Shown: one piece after another, positions 31,301 through 41,865 of the stretch
Numbering within the stretch: position 1 is the first letter of the stretch
How the letters are laid out: every line of letters begins with the position of its first letter
NCBI GenBank assembly: GCA_037355855.1
Contig: CM074758.1
Location: 4,871,001-4,935,000, forward strand
DNA length: 64,000 nucleotides
Origin: Pseudo-nitzschia pungens
Lineage: Eukaryota; Bacillariophyta; Bacillariophyceae; Bacillariales; Bacillariaceae
Direction: 5' to 3'
Program-made: the position numbers and the translations under genes
The notes under the pieces: generated by a model
The model's database searches: none
Told to the model about the DNA's origin: nothing
Seen by the model: the letters and a program-made list of their open reading frames with translations, nothing else

Positions 31301-31352
31301 TTGCTCCCAGCACGACAGACAGAGCGACGACAATAAGCAGCGTCAATTTCAT
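28350..31352 (-). CDS. Secreted ShKT-like / Pro-Ser-repeat protein, 1,000 aa, probable cell-wall or extracellular protein
   Basis: The ATG at 31352 (MKLTLLIVVALSVVLG) gives a clear signal peptide cleaved near residue 22; the frame is open further upstream but without signal character. Residues 28-79, 85-137 and 139-183 are three Cys-rich modules of ShKT-like type (CEDDASFRL..KDCSW..RC..VFHYCPLTC; CSWAAANQNGRC..CPASC; CADIDTSLC..HYCPAKCGAC), a fold used widely for extracellular proteins in this group. Pro-Ser linkers with SPSDAPSAIPS-like units follow. A folded domain comes next (ATILEADYPAGTTADTVEAD to ATGKEPPA). The last ~430 residues are KPSxKPSxAPSD and KPSLKPSA repeats. Such proline-serine repeats are probably glycosylated and extended. 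No intron is needed. The exact role is unknown. Confidence 0.85.
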   Translation of the reverse strand: MKLTLLIVVALSVVLGAIPSRADELNFCEDDASFRLNGKEKKDCSWAAQKRSRIRCHIKDKTTGKRVFHYCPLTCTKKCAYPRNCEQGDDPDFRYNNDDSKDCSWAAANQNGRCDKTDSTTNMLVKDSCPASCNLSCSCTDAVSFNFKGVSTKCADIDTSLCRKKAYKKKKVLHYCPAKCGACFEPLSATPSASPTLVGGSTVPSDVPSYIPSASPSDAPSAIPSASPSDAPSAIPSQSPSDTPSSIPSQSPSVSPTLSVAPSASPSLSNAPSKSEYPSASPSLSNAPSTSNAPSVSDAPSSSPSASPSASPSASPSMAPTETSAAATILEADYPAGTTADTVEADFTAVATSVARRRLGSTDARRLATTVSVEVTIRVCADVGSTNVCFDVFIEWSKKQSAAGTDPLLIKAQLEADILSGNIGDIFRAATGKEPPAIAIAQSEAPSDVPSQAPSASPSASPSASPSASPSASPSTAPSSKPTVAPSMVPSSIPSTSPSGVPSVSPSGVPSLSPSATPSGVPSVVPSMKPSVKPSVAPSDKPSMKPSMKPSVKPSVAPSDKPSMKPSMKPSVKPSVAPSDKPSMKPSMKPSDKPSMKPSDKPSMKPSVKPSVAPSDKPSMKPSMKPSVKPSVAPSDKPSTKPSMKPSVKPSVAPSDKPSMKPSMKPSVKPSVAPSDKPSDKPSMKPSVKPSVAPSDKPSTKPSLKPSAKPSVAPSDKPSMKPSLKPSDKPSMKPSDKPSIKPSVKPSVAPSDKPSMKPSMKPSVKPSVAPSDKPSDKPSMKPSVKPSVAPSDKPSTKPSLKPSAKPSVAPSDKPSMKPSLKPSAKPSVAPSDKPSMKPSLKPSAKPSLKPSAKPSLKPSAKPSVKPSMKPSLNPSAKPSLKPSAKPSLKPSAKPSLKPSAKPSLKPSAKPSLKPSAKPSLKPSAKPSLKPSAKPSLKPSAKPSLKPSAKPSLKPSAKPSLKPSAKPSLKPSAKPSLKPSAKPSLKPSAKPSLKPSANTSF
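28360..29770 (-). repeat. Coding minisatellite of the KPS repeat domain
   Basis: Tandem 12-bp-based units encode xKPS (for example GGCTTCGCGCTT on the plus strand). The distal part (28360-28860) is nearly uniform SLKPSAKP, while the proximal part has higher-order units of about 60 bp with the APSD insertion. The open plus-strand frames across it are shadows of the repeat. Confidence 0.92.
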
Positions 31353-33779
31353 ATTTGTTTGAACCACCTGTAAAAGGAAGTCGAGGCCAATCGTGTAAAA
31401 TTTGGAAAGGATAGGACTAGATGAGAGAACCATACAAAGGAGATAATCCGTCGACGAAGGTTCGCCTCGACGACAGCACCCTTTGGCTTCCCGACTGCCT
31501 CCCAATCGTGCATCACATCGATTCAGCAACAAACCAAATTTCGATTTTGATTCCAGGACGGGTGGCGGGAGGGGCGTCGTTTGGTTTGCATCGGGGTGTG
31601 TTTGTGCTCGGTGCCGTCGATTGGTTGCTGTCCTTATCAGAAAGAAAGCATTCGTCGGTCACCGTCGACAGACGCATCATGTTGTCATCCGAGGAACTTT
31701 TGCGATGATTGATTGATGCATTAATTAATTACGTAGTAAATAATTAATTAATTCATTCGATCTTCCGACGATGCTGCCCCAACCTCCGAGAAAAGACTTT
31801 GGTTGTCTCTATCGGTCAGCGGCAGTCCGCGGTCTTCGAACCGTATAGTTTCGTTTGTCCATCAACATCAACAGCAGCAGCAGTAGCAGCAGCAGCATCA
31901 CGTCACAACAATCATAACAAACACCACAGAACTAGTCCACGTACCAGACGGAGAAATTGCTTTTCAACAATTTATTGGATTGGAAATTTGATTTTATGAG
32001 GTGTGCCAACCTGTACTGTTCAAAGCGTCGCGACAGTGATGTATTGTTCTTTATGCATTGGAGCGAGTATATCACAGGTGCAGTGTCGTGTTGGATTGTC
32101 ACTTCTTGCTTTGGTGCGGTGAAAAACGCAAATTGGAGGAATTTGGCAAAAAGAGATACAAAAACGTCGACGACATTCGTGGAAACTTCTTTGGAACCAG
32201 ACTCCCGCTGTTACCGATTGAACCGTCGTCCGTCGCCGAAAAGTTTTCCACACTGCGAGGGTCGTAGACGATGGAATCATCCACTGTAAATCTATGACTG
32301 AAGTGACTGAGTCATTGTAGGATGAATAAGCCTCAATCAACGATGACCATAAACTCGAGAATTTTGATATCGTGACCTCTACCGGTAAGGTACTCGTGGG
32401 AAGGAATAGTACACAAACACGTTAAGACTGCCTCCAAACGTAACCTTAAGGTTACTTGTACGTGTGACGTATTGAATACTTTTGCGGTAGGTCGTGTTCC
32501 GAACACTGAGGATTTCCAGTACACCAGACACGTGAACACGGGTACAATACCGTAGGCAGGGGTGACCGCAGGAAATGTACATAGGAGTAACTTACCTGCT
32601 ACCAAACGTTCGGGTATTTACGTGTAGTCGTAGAGAACAAACAAAAAATACGATAATACGTAGAAATACGTACGTACGAAATATTTGAAATTTTTTATAA
32701 AAAAATTATTATTGATTCTGAAAATATCCGAGAGATTTGACAATGATGCGGGTAAGATAGTTAAATAACAAAGAGTATCCAAAAGATAAACCTCAATCTT
32801 GGTTCGTCTTGAAGGACGAAAAAGTAAGCTTAGTCACAGTCGTACGGTTCTTTATTTTATGCGCTCCAACTTTCTGGCCCCCTACCGGTACTGAAGAGTA
32901 AGTAAGCCTTACTTTGTTCTCAATGGTTACAGTAAGATCTTAGCACATTACTTAATGTACTGAATCTCGCGATTATTTTATTTTTGACGTTTGCCGAATA
33001 TTTTTCCCGAGTTCATCAAGTGTTCGGTTTTCCATCCAAAACACTGGAATTGCCAAAAAAATGAATTTACGAAAGTTAATGAATTTATCTGCTAAGCCTT
33101 ACCGTACAAGTTCTAGGTTCGCATATATTTTTTGTAGTTCATAGTTACGGAGTTGCATTATTCCGGCAACAAAAAAGTCAAAAACGTGACGAAAAAGCCG
33201 ATCAACGACGATCTGTAACACCGTTGCTCTACGGAACAACTTTTTTTCGGGGCTCGTCGTGAAAATACTATGCACCACCAGTTTCTAGCAAGATCCAAAC
33301 ATCATAAGGTTACCGAGGTATCCTACCGTATCAGCAGGGCAATGCATCGAATTTGTAAAGAATTGATAATAATCTATTACGACGGAAGTAATCAATGTTT
33401 TTTATCAATTGCACTACCGGTATTGGCACAGTAAGTTGGTAGTTTGCAATAGCGTTTTTGAACCTACAAAACGGTACTAGATACCACCAGGGTAAAATAC
33501 GGCATCTCAAAAACTTTACTGTGGAAACTTGCACATTTTGGCGCGATGTGTAAAAAAGAAGGGAGATAAAAGATGGTGGGGCGTGTTGGTGGTGTTTCGA
33601 ACGCGTGATGCTACTTTCGACGTGTCCAGCACCATGGCAGGCACCGCCATAGGCACCATAGGCACCACCACCACCACAACAACAACAACAGCACCACCAT
33701 CCGCCATTAGCGTAAGAGTTTCACAAACTCGATCTGATCAATCCGCATCCATTGAACTTGCAACCCCCTGATGCATCGG
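31353..33779. other. Long spacer, no gene seen
   Basis: Includes the upstream region of the repeat-protein gene, a short CAG run near 31868-31895, AT-rich stretches and GTAACCTTAAGG-type motifs near 32380-32480 and 32880-32940. Short open frames have no recognisable motifs. Confidence 0.4.
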
Positions 33780-35270
33780 GGCAGTAATGATACTAGTAGC
33801 ACCAGTAGTACTAGTACTAGTAGGCACCTCATCAGAACAACAACAATCAGAATGCGGTTGTATTATTTATTGAGTAGTATTGGTAGTACTACTATTAGTA
33901 CTACTACTACTACTAGTAGTAGTAGTACATGGATTTTAGTTGTAATATCTAAAAATTGACAAGTTGCATTCTTAGTATCCTCTGTTTGTTCACTACTAGT
34001 AGTACTTCTTGTACCTTTTCCGTCCCAAAACCACCACCAAAAGAACTGCTGGTGTTTGTTTGGAATAAATCAGGTCAAGTAAGTAGTAGTAGTAGTATGC
34101 ACCAGCACCAGCAGCAGTTTTCCAAATCAAATGGAATTTGTTCTTTTTGCTGCTGCTGCTGGTGGTGGTGGTGGTAGCAGTGCTGGATTGAATTCTCCTT
34201 TTTGGGGATCAACTTGCTTCCATGTTGGTGGTCAAAACACCACCAGCAGCACCAGCACCGCATTGGCCAACTGAATGTGGGTTCCGCTCAGACAAAGAAG
34301 CAATCTCAATTCCGAACGAATCATCGTTCGACAGCAGCACCCAAAAAATTATCGCTATCCCACTACTAGTAGTAGTACTATTACTAGCAGCATACTCAAC
34401 TCATACAACTAGTACCAGTAACACTGCAGCATGCATGCTCTTCGATGCGGTAACTACTACTACGCACAGTACTACTACTAGTACTACTACTAGTTGTAGC
34501 AAGTTCTTCTCAGCAGTGTGGTGGTGGTGTCTCCTTTTTGAAAAAGATCTGATGACAGCACCAAAAAAGGGGTCTCCGGAACAACAAGATGAGTATCATC
34601 ATCACCAGCAGCAGTTCCTCCTGCTGGCGTATCATGATACTACTAACTCTACTAAGATTACTACTACTAGTAGTACGTAGTATTAGTGTTCTTCCAAAAC
34701 AGGAGAAGACTTTCGAAACTTGCCTTGGTTTCCAATTTTCAGTTTCTACTACTAGTAGTAGTAGTACTACTACTAGTAGTACTAGGAATACGACGTAGTA
34801 GGAGTACTAGTACTAGTATCCATACCAGTACCACCACCAGCATTCAATCCACCATACACCAGCAGCAGCAGCAGCAGCTGGTTAGTTTGGTGTAAACTCT
34901 GAAGAGCCAGAGGCAAGAATGGGCAGGGGCAGCAGGGGCAGGAGTGCTGGATGATCAACAACCTTCTTCGCACAGTACTGCTACCAGTAGAGTACTACTA
35001 CTAGTAGTAGTAGTAATAGTATCTCTGCGGTTTCAACAAGAACAAGAACAACAACCGCATCCCGCTGAAATCGACGGTGCTGGTGCAGGTGCTGGTGCTG
35101 GTGCAGTGTTCCTCCTTGGGTCTTGTCACCTACGTAGTACTAGTACTAGTACTACTAGTACAGAAGTACTACTACTAGTACCTGCGATATTGTTCCTCGT
35201 CGTTTGTGAACGATTTCGAGACTGCAACTTCTTTCTAGTACTACTAGGGTACTAGCTACTACTAGTAGCT
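33780..35270. repeat. Field of ACTAGT-rich trinucleotide microsatellites
   Basis: Dozens of short tracts of (ACT)n, (AGT)n and their junction ACTAGT are scattered over 1.5 kb, with CAG/CTG and CAC/GTG runs between. Tracts at 33893-33930, 34370-34390, 34750-34810 and 35130-35180 are self-complementary. Open frames here are repeat-driven and short. Confidence 0.8.
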
Positions 35271-35415
35271 GAACTGTTGGGGTGCTTTTGCGAATTTCGT
35301 CATTATCATCATCATCATCATCATTAAATAATCATCATCCCAATCATTATAGTTTTCGTTTTCGGTTTTGATTTCGGTTTTGATTTCGTTTTTGTTTTTG
35401 ATTTCGGTTTTGTTG

Positions 35416-36699
35416 TTATTGTTGTCGTTGCTGTTGTTTTCGTTCGTTCCGTTTTCGCTTCGTCCAGACCGCGTGCGCCACCATTCCGTTGGCCAGAGCC
35501 CTCGCCTCGAATCCCCAGTGGGCCGGAATGTCGCCCTCGAAGCGCTTCGGGCCAAAGGTCCGGTCCTGCGCGACGACGACGCCCCCGAAATCCACCAGGT
35601 CCATGTGCTCCGGCGTCTCGGTCCGAAACCACTCCCGGGCGGCTCGATTGAGCTCCTCGGAGCCCCTCCCCTCGTCGGCGACCTCCTCCTGGCTCGGCCC
35701 TATCGTCTTGACCAGGACCAGCAGGTCCGGTCCCGAGACGACGCGCAGGGCGTCGAGCGCACGGATCTGGCGTTCCTCCTTGGTCGTGTTTGTGGTCGTG
35801 TTTGTGGTGGTCACGGGTTGGGGGTTGCAGTTTTCTTTCACGACCTCCCAGATCCCCAGGGACAGGACCAGCACGGTGTAATTGCTTCGGATCGTGGCCG
35901 CGGTGGTTTCTTGCTGGATCCAATCCGAGACCCTATCGAAACAGACGAATTTTGTGTAATCGAATTTTCCAATCGCAAAGGGATCGTCGCTGTCGCTTTC
36001 GCTGTCGTCGGAAGTGTTGTTGTTATTGTCGGCGTCGGAAGTGTTGGTGCTTCCGATCTCGCACCCCGATCCGGTCCCGTAGACCTGCGCCATTTCCACA
36101 AACTGCACCCCGCCGGCGCAGGGATACCAGCACCCCTTTTTCGGTTTCGGGGTCCGTCGCGGGCAGTGGTGCGGGGCTTCCTCGGGATTGTAGACCGACG
36201 ATAGGCCGTTGCTTATGTACCTGTTGACCTCGGAGAGGGGGACGTTGTTTGGGTTTTTCGCGCTCACCGTGGTGTACATGGTTTGCATGTCCTGCCGGGC
36301 CGTCGAGTCTCCGATCCAGAGGGTGTTTTCCGTCGCAAAGAGGCGCTGGATCTTGCTTCCGCTCAGCGACGGAATGTTCGGCGGGGGAATCCAGAGATTG
36401 CCGTTCATGGAGTACCAGTTATCGGTGTTGTTTCGATCGATTTCGTACAAGTAGGAATAGGAATAGGAATTGCTGTCGGAATTGCTGCCGCTTCGTCCAG
36501 CGGTTGCGGTTGCGAATGCGGTTGAAGTTGCGCTGTACCACTCCGAGAGCCAGGTGGCATCGGGAGTGATCGCCGAGTCGCTCCGCAGGAGCACCAAGCC
36601 GAACGCCACCAAGGATATCAAAACCCATTCTCCTTTCGCGTTTGATCGATTTTTGCGGGGGTTGGTTTCGTGGCGGACGATGATTCTTTTCGCCTTCAT
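35416..36699 (-). CDS. Type II membrane protein with SGNH/PC-esterase-like domain, 427 aa
   Basis: The ATG at 36699 opens a protein with a basic cytosolic tail (KAKRIIVRHETNPRKNR), one membrane anchor at about residues 25-38 (VLISLVAFGLVLL) and a lumenal region. LWIGDSTARQDMQ (GDS at 130-132) is the nucleophile block of SGNH/PC-esterase (TBL-like) enzymes. DIPAHWG (Asp390, His394) matches the C-terminal Asp-His pair. Between them are CWYPCAGGVQF and LVLSLGIWEV, resembling the internal conserved blocks. Such proteins usually acetylate or deacetylate polysaccharides in the Golgi. Low-complexity insertions (NSDSNSYSYSYLY, an Asn/Asp/Ser run near 230-245, TTTNTTTNTTK) are encoded by local microsatellites. 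The spacing D-x3-H differs slightly from the usual D-x2-H. Substrate unknown. Confidence 0.7.
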   Translation of the reverse strand: MKAKRIIVRHETNPRKNRSNAKGEWVLISLVAFGLVLLRSDSAITPDATWLSEWYSATSTAFATATAGRSGSNSDSNSYSYSYLYEIDRNNTDNWYSMNGNLWIPPPNIPSLSGSKIQRLFATENTLWIGDSTARQDMQTMYTTVSAKNPNNVPLSEVNRYISNGLSSVYNPEEAPHHCPRRTPKPKKGCWYPCAGGVQFVEMAQVYGTGSGCEIGSTNTSDADNNNNTSDDSESDSDDPFAIGKFDYTKFVCFDRVSDWIQQETTAATIRSNYTVLVLSLGIWEVVKENCNPQPVTTTNTTTNTTKEERQIRALDALRVVSGPDLLVLVKTIGPSQEEVADEGRGSEELNRAAREWFRTETPEHMDLVDFGGVVVAQDRTFGPKRFEGDIPAHWGFEARALANGMVAHAVWTKRKRNERKQQQRQQ

Positions 36700-37672
36700 G
36701 GTTGTTGGAATTCGAGATCGGGAAGTAATAATACTACTAGTAATTAAAAATGATGTTCGTCAACGGTAATCTTTTTTAATAATCAAAAGCGAAAGCGGAG
36801 GGAAGAAAAACTACGCACAGTGCATAAGATTTTACGGTAAGATAAGGTTTACCGTGTGGTAACTTCCCCGAGTCACAAGGTTGGGCCTTCAGAAGGGGAC
36901 TACATACCGGTGATCCTTACGGTAACCTTACTGGAGTTGTGCCGTACCGGTAGTGTGGTCTGTTGAAGAATGTCTTGGCTGACAGTGCATCGTATCGCAC
37001 AGTACGGTACAGTACAGTACAGTACAGTACGGTAGTAATTACGTAGTACAAGTACGTACTCGGGCCATATGAAATCTTGCATCTCGCAGAATAAAAATAA
37101 GGTTCTTACTTTGTAATAAGATCGGTCATGTTTGGAGGGCATGATGGTGTTGATTGAGCGTGTTTATTTTACAGAAGAAAAGAAAGAGTGTAATAGGATT
37201 TAAACTCGCTGTCTTGAATCGTATCCTAACAGCAGCATGGAGAGGTGGATAAATCAACACAGCATCGATGATTGTTTATGAAGAAATAATTATCTCCTGT
37301 GTATTGCTTACAGCCAGCATGAAATTAGTAGTAGTACATACAATCAGCACAATTTGAGAACCTAATCAGTGGTGACAACAAGAATCTACACTCGACAACA
37401 GAAGGCAACAGAAGCAATGGTAAGCCAACCAAAAACAAACACAAGATACTATTGACATGACAACAGCAGTTGTCAAATCAGAGTCAGATCACTTGATTGA
37501 TGTGTTACATGTTTACACGAGATGCGCGAGAAAAGAGTTGTTATTACTACTAGTAAATCTTAGTACTACTAGAAAATGCACAGTTGAGGTGAATTGAATT
37601 GAATGACGAAACGAGAGCAAGCGATTATCAGACAGAAAAGTACTCGTATTTATTTTCCTTGAGAGATACTAC
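36700..37672. other. Intergenic spacer, no gene seen
   Basis: Upstream flank of the SGNH gene. Contains a TACAG run near 37005-37035 (GTACAGTACAGTACGG) and ACTAGT motifs near 36735 and 37545. No supported gene. Confidence 0.45.
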
Positions 37673-38000
37673 GAGTAATAATAATAATATACTTATTTAA
37701 GTAGGAAAATCCACCGAAGGTGGTTAAAAGCTACTCAGTCTGTAACCAGACTTTATCGTCGCCTCAATCGAAGAGAGGTTAGGCCCCAAGTTGTAGAACG
37801 ACGCGCCGCCTCAACCATGGGGAATAGGCCCCAGGTTGTAAGGACGGCTATTTTGCAAACAAACCTTGGTAAGAAACAGGAAAAAAACGAACCAGTCCAG
37901 AGCACAACAGACACAGCGGTTGCAAAGCGTACAGGAGACGGGGTAACAAGAACGTGAAAGGGAAAACACAAGCAAAACTGTCCCTTGAATGCCGCTGTAC
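37673..38000 (-). mobile_element. Truncated LINE 3' end (second copy)
   Basis: Starts (reading plus) with TAATAATAATAATATAC, the tail of the LINE on the minus strand, followed by sequence parallel to 38659-38830 (ACTCAGTCTGTAACCAGAC, CGTCGCCTC, CAAACAAACCTTG). Only the 3' untranslated region is kept. No clear target duplication was found. The right edge is approximate. Confidence 0.65.
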
Positions 38001-38145
38001 AGCATCAGTAATGCTTGGAGTGGTCAGCTGACACAAGCAAAACCCGTCCTCAGATACATAGTATCAGTAATGCAAGTGGTCAGCTGACGCAAGCGAAACT
38101 GGTCTCAGCATGCTGTGTTGCAGCATCAGTAATGCGAGTGCCCCA
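37965..38145. repeat. Tandem repeat of about 60 bp, roughly three copies
   Basis: ATCAGTAATGC recurs at 38004, 38063 and 38124, each near GGTCAGCTGACnCAAGC-type sequence. Confidence 0.65.
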
Positions 38146-38329
38146 AACACATTCCTTACCACTGTATGGTACATATAGTACGGAGCCTACTACCAAATTC
38201 GTAACAGCTGTCCTCCTGTTCGAACTTCGTAGTAGCACTTCAGAAACACGTAGAGGCAGTGGAGCCTACTACCAAATTCAAATTCGTAACAGCTGGCCTT
38301 CTGTTCGAATGAATTTGCTCTCCCGTAGT

Positions 38330-38658
38330 AGCTTGGAAACAGGGGCTCTAAGTGATAACACTTATGGACCATCAGGGCTGTAGGCTTGAAAACAGGTCTC
38401 AGCTGTACTGTGAACTGGAGGGGTATATGTAGGTGGTGGAGCGTTAAGTAACATGTACTTAGCGACTTTGGGGCTTGGGTCAGGAAAAACAGTAGGGCCA
38501 TAAAAGAAAACAATTATGGTCCAGCAGGGCAGTAGACTTGAAAACAGATGACAGTTGAAGTGTGCATCTGAGAGGGTTATGTAGGTAGGAGAGCCTTAAG
38601 CAAGCTGTACTTAGCGGCTTTGGGGCTTGGGTCAGAAAACAGTAGGACCTTAAGCGAA
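38330..38658. repeat. 150-bp tandem array, left part
   Basis: CAGTAGGnCC-type unit starts lie at about 38340, 38490 and 38640, exactly 150 bp apart, with GCGACTTTGGGGCTTGG and CAGCAGGGCAGTAGACTTG in each unit. The array is split by the LINE insertion and continues at 40421. Confidence 0.85.
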
Positions 38659-40420
38659 TAATAATAATAATATACGTATTTAAATAACTTTAATCACCAA
38701 AGGTGAAACTAAATTACTCAGTCTGTATCCAGACTTTAACGTCGCCTCCATCATAGAGTCAGGACCCCAAGTGGCAGAACGACAAATTTTCAAACAAACC
38801 TTGAACATCAAGCAGGGAAAAAGACAAGCAAGTCCCACAAAATAGGGACTGGAGAGAAAGTGAAATGGGAATGAAGATATTGGGATAGGATCCAGTATCA
38901 AAAGGGATGGGACAGGATAAGAAGCAGGAACAGAAGACAAAACCAAGGTACAAAGTGTAATCAACCCTGAGGTCCAGTGAGCCAGGCTCTGAGAAGAGCA
39001 GCCTCTTGTTGGTATGGCTGCACTGGTGGGTCAGGCGCTGCATACTGTTTCCTTGCAAGGTGGATGGTTGCAAGCCACTGCCTCTTGGCAGGCAGGGTGT
39101 AACCTTGTAGGACATGGAAAGGGGTTTGTAACAGGGAGTGTGACTGGGGAAGTGCACCAGCTGCACCAATTGCCAATTCTGAAGTGATGGAAGCATCAAG
39201 AGATTGGTGTTGTTCAGCATCCAGGGTACCCCCAGGACCATGGAGTCGTTCATTCCTATAAGTCCAAAGATCCCAGGAGGTAAGAAATAACTGATGGATG
39301 ATAGCTGTAGCCCAACGTTTGGGAGAGCGCTTGCTTCCAATGTGGGAGTAGTAGTCAGCCTGGATTTGGTACCAGCGAGGAGACCACCTACCAAGGATCC
39401 AGTTGTGCCAACCAATTGTCCTCTGTGCTCTGACAGCAGAAGCAATTGCAAGTGAGTAAGATGATGGATAAATCCTCTGGCCCTTCCGAACTCTGGTGAG
39501 AAGATCCACAATGGCAGCAACCAATGATGGATCAGTCTGCTCAACTTCAAGCCTTTTCTGCAGGGGTCCCTTGAAAGCAGACACACTGTGCTGTACCGCC
39601 CCAGTGTCCTTGCAGGAGAGCACATGAGAAACCTTCTCGTTGTCTGCATCACACAAGGGACACCTGGAGTGATCCTGATACTGGTAGTGGAGGAGTTGGT
39701 TGCCAACACCAATGCATCCAGAAGCAAACTTGACAAACCACCTTTGCATGCCAGGAGGTAAACGCTTGAAGGCAGACAGATGGGCACACCAATGGATGGA
39801 ACTCAGAACAGGTTGTGGAATGGGGATGTCATGGTGGGTCTGCCAATATTTAAGAAGAGGAGGACCAGAAATGGCAACATGCAAAGCATTTTGATCAAAC
39901 CTTGAGCACTTGCGTCCATTGAGAGAAAAAGCCCAGGGCTCAAACACAAGTCTGGGAGAGTGATGGGCAGAAGCTCTATGGACAGAGAGAAATGCCTTTG
40001 CCATGCTGTCAACCTGATGATTGCGAAGGGCCCACCAATCAAGAAAGATTCCAGCTTGATGACCCTGAACCCACTGAAAGTGCACAGAGATTGGCAGGGC
40101 AGAAATCATGTTTCTGATGACATAAACATAATCAAAAGACTTCTGGGAAATAACCAATGGCCATGATCCCTCAGCCTGTTTGAGAGCTGTGTCACCATCC
40201 AGAGCAATAATGATAGAGCCAGAAGCAATATCAAAAAGACTCACCAGAGCAGTGCAACAGGTGAGAACTCCAATGATACCTGCCAGTTCACTCCTGTAGG
40301 ATGACTGATCCTCAGGGGACCCACTGACAAAATTACAGCCAGTGAGGAACAATGAAGCATTCTTGGTGGAGGTATTGGGTGACAAAATGAAAGCAGAAGT
40401 TCATTTGATCCTGACCTTCT
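38659..40420 (-). mobile_element. 5'-truncated LINE (non-LTR retrotransposon) insertion
   Basis: Flanked by a perfect 19-bp target duplication, CAGTAGGACCTTAAGCGAA, at 38640-38658 and 40421-40439. The 3' end (left, because the element is on the minus strand) has a (TTA)n-type tail. The 5' end is truncated within the ORF. It interrupts the 150-bp tandem array. Long duplications and 5' truncation are signatures of target-primed reverse transcription. Confidence 0.88.
38961..40405 (-). CDS. LINE ORF2 fragment: RNase H domain and zf-RVT-like Cys motif
   Basis: The fragment starts without an ATG just inside the truncation point. RNase H motifs are visible: SSYRSELAGIIGVL (catalytic Glu), IIIALDGDTALK (Asp), WVQGHQAG (His region) and NHQVDSMAKAF (Asp). 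Downstream, CPLCDADNEKVSHVLSC is the CxxC...H...C motif found after reverse transcriptase in many plant- and protist-type LINEs. The C-terminal ~200 residues (TIGWHNWILGRWSPRW, TYRNERLHG) are repeated in a degraded copy at 60740-61235. Endonuclease and reverse transcriptase are missing, so this copy is dead. Confidence 0.8.
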
Positions 40421-40935
40421 CAGTAGGACCTTAAGCGAAAACACTTAGGGTCCAGCAGGGCAGTAGACTTGAAAACAGATGACAGTTGAAGTGTGCATCT
40501 GAGAGGTATATGTAGATGGTGGAGCCTTAAGCGAACTGTACTTAGCGGCTTTGGGGCTTGGATCAAGAAACAGTAGGACCATAAGCGAAAACACTTATGG
40601 TCCAGCAGGGCAGTAGACTTGAAAACAGATAACAACTATACTGTACACCTGAGAGGTATATGTAGATGGTGGAGCCTTAAGCAAACTGTACTTAGCGACT
40701 TTGGGGCTTGGGTCAGAAAACAGTAGGACCATAAGCGAAAACGCTTATGGACCAGCAGGGCAGTAGACTTGGAAACAGATGACATTTGTACTGTACACCT
40801 GAGAGGGTTATGTAGGTAGTGGAGCCATAAGCAAACTGTACTTAGCGACTTTGGGGCTTGGGTCAGAAAACAGTAGGACCATAAGCGAAAACGCTTATGG
40901 ACCAGCAGGGCAATGGACTTGAAAACAGATGACAG
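40421..40935. repeat. 150-bp tandem array, right part
   Basis: Unit starts CAGTAGGACC at 40421, 40571, 40721 and 40871 are exactly 150 bp apart. Together with the left part about 5-6 units are present. Confidence 0.9.
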
Positions 40936-41539
40936 CTGGAATTTCTTGTAGAAAGATTCCTACAGTGGAAGGGGCTGTTCGTGAACTTCGACTTGAAAAG
41001 ACTTATGAGGACTCAGCAAGGAACTTCGAAGAATGTAGAACATTAAGTGAGAACGTCCGAAAACTGGTTCGCGACCCCTCCCAAGAATTTATTTAGGGGG
41101 GTCGCGATTTATTCCTGGCTCATTTTGACGTAGCTCGATTCCTAGCTCTCTCGCGATTCGCAACCTCAATCACGACCGCCTAACTACCTCAATTACGAGA
41201 AAAAAAAATAAAGACCCAAATTTTTTTTCAATCTGACTCATTATTACTGACCCTACCATCATTATATATTATGAGACTGTTGCAGAAATTCACTCCCAAA
41301 AATTGATTTCTCATCCCGACACAAAGTATTTCCCATCACACCCCTCAAGAAATTCATCACAAAAATCACAATTATTACCCGAAGCCCAGGAATCGCGACC
41401 CCCATGAAAAAAAATTTTGAAACACTATGATGCAAAATATAAGTCTTTCTTTTGATAAATATTGATATTACTCTAATAATTGTTTATTCTCTGTTCAATT
41501 TTCTCACACACGCACACACAAATTTTGGTTTGTTAAAAG

Positions 41540-41865
41540 AAGTCGTCGTCCTTGAAATCGTCGTCGCTCTTCGTTTCGATCGTCCTTGTCTTCGTCGTCC
41601 TTGAAGTCGTCGTTGCTTCTCGCTTCGATCATCTTCGTCCTCCCTGAAGTCGTCGTTGCTCTTCACTCCAAATTGCCTTCCTCTTCGTCGTCCTCCCTGA
41701 AATCGTCGTCCTCTCTGAAATTGTTGTTGCTCTTCGCTTCGATTGGCTTCGTCGTCCTCTCTGAAATCGTCGTTGCTCTTCGCTTCGATCGTCTTCGTCG
41801 TCCTTGAAATCGTTGTTGCTCTTTGCTCCGATCGTCTTCGTCCTCATGCACACCACACAAATTTT
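41540..41865. repeat. Degenerate minisatellite of CTTCGATCGTCTTCGTCGTC-like units
   Basis: Repeats of TCGTCGTTGCTCTTCGCTTC and TCGTCCTCCCTGAAATCG variants at roughly 30-60 bp spacing. Open frames across it are repeat-driven. Confidence 0.75.

Noticed and set aside
35368..36204. 278-codon plus-strand open frame
   Set aside because: Antisense shadow of the SGNH/PC-esterase-like gene.
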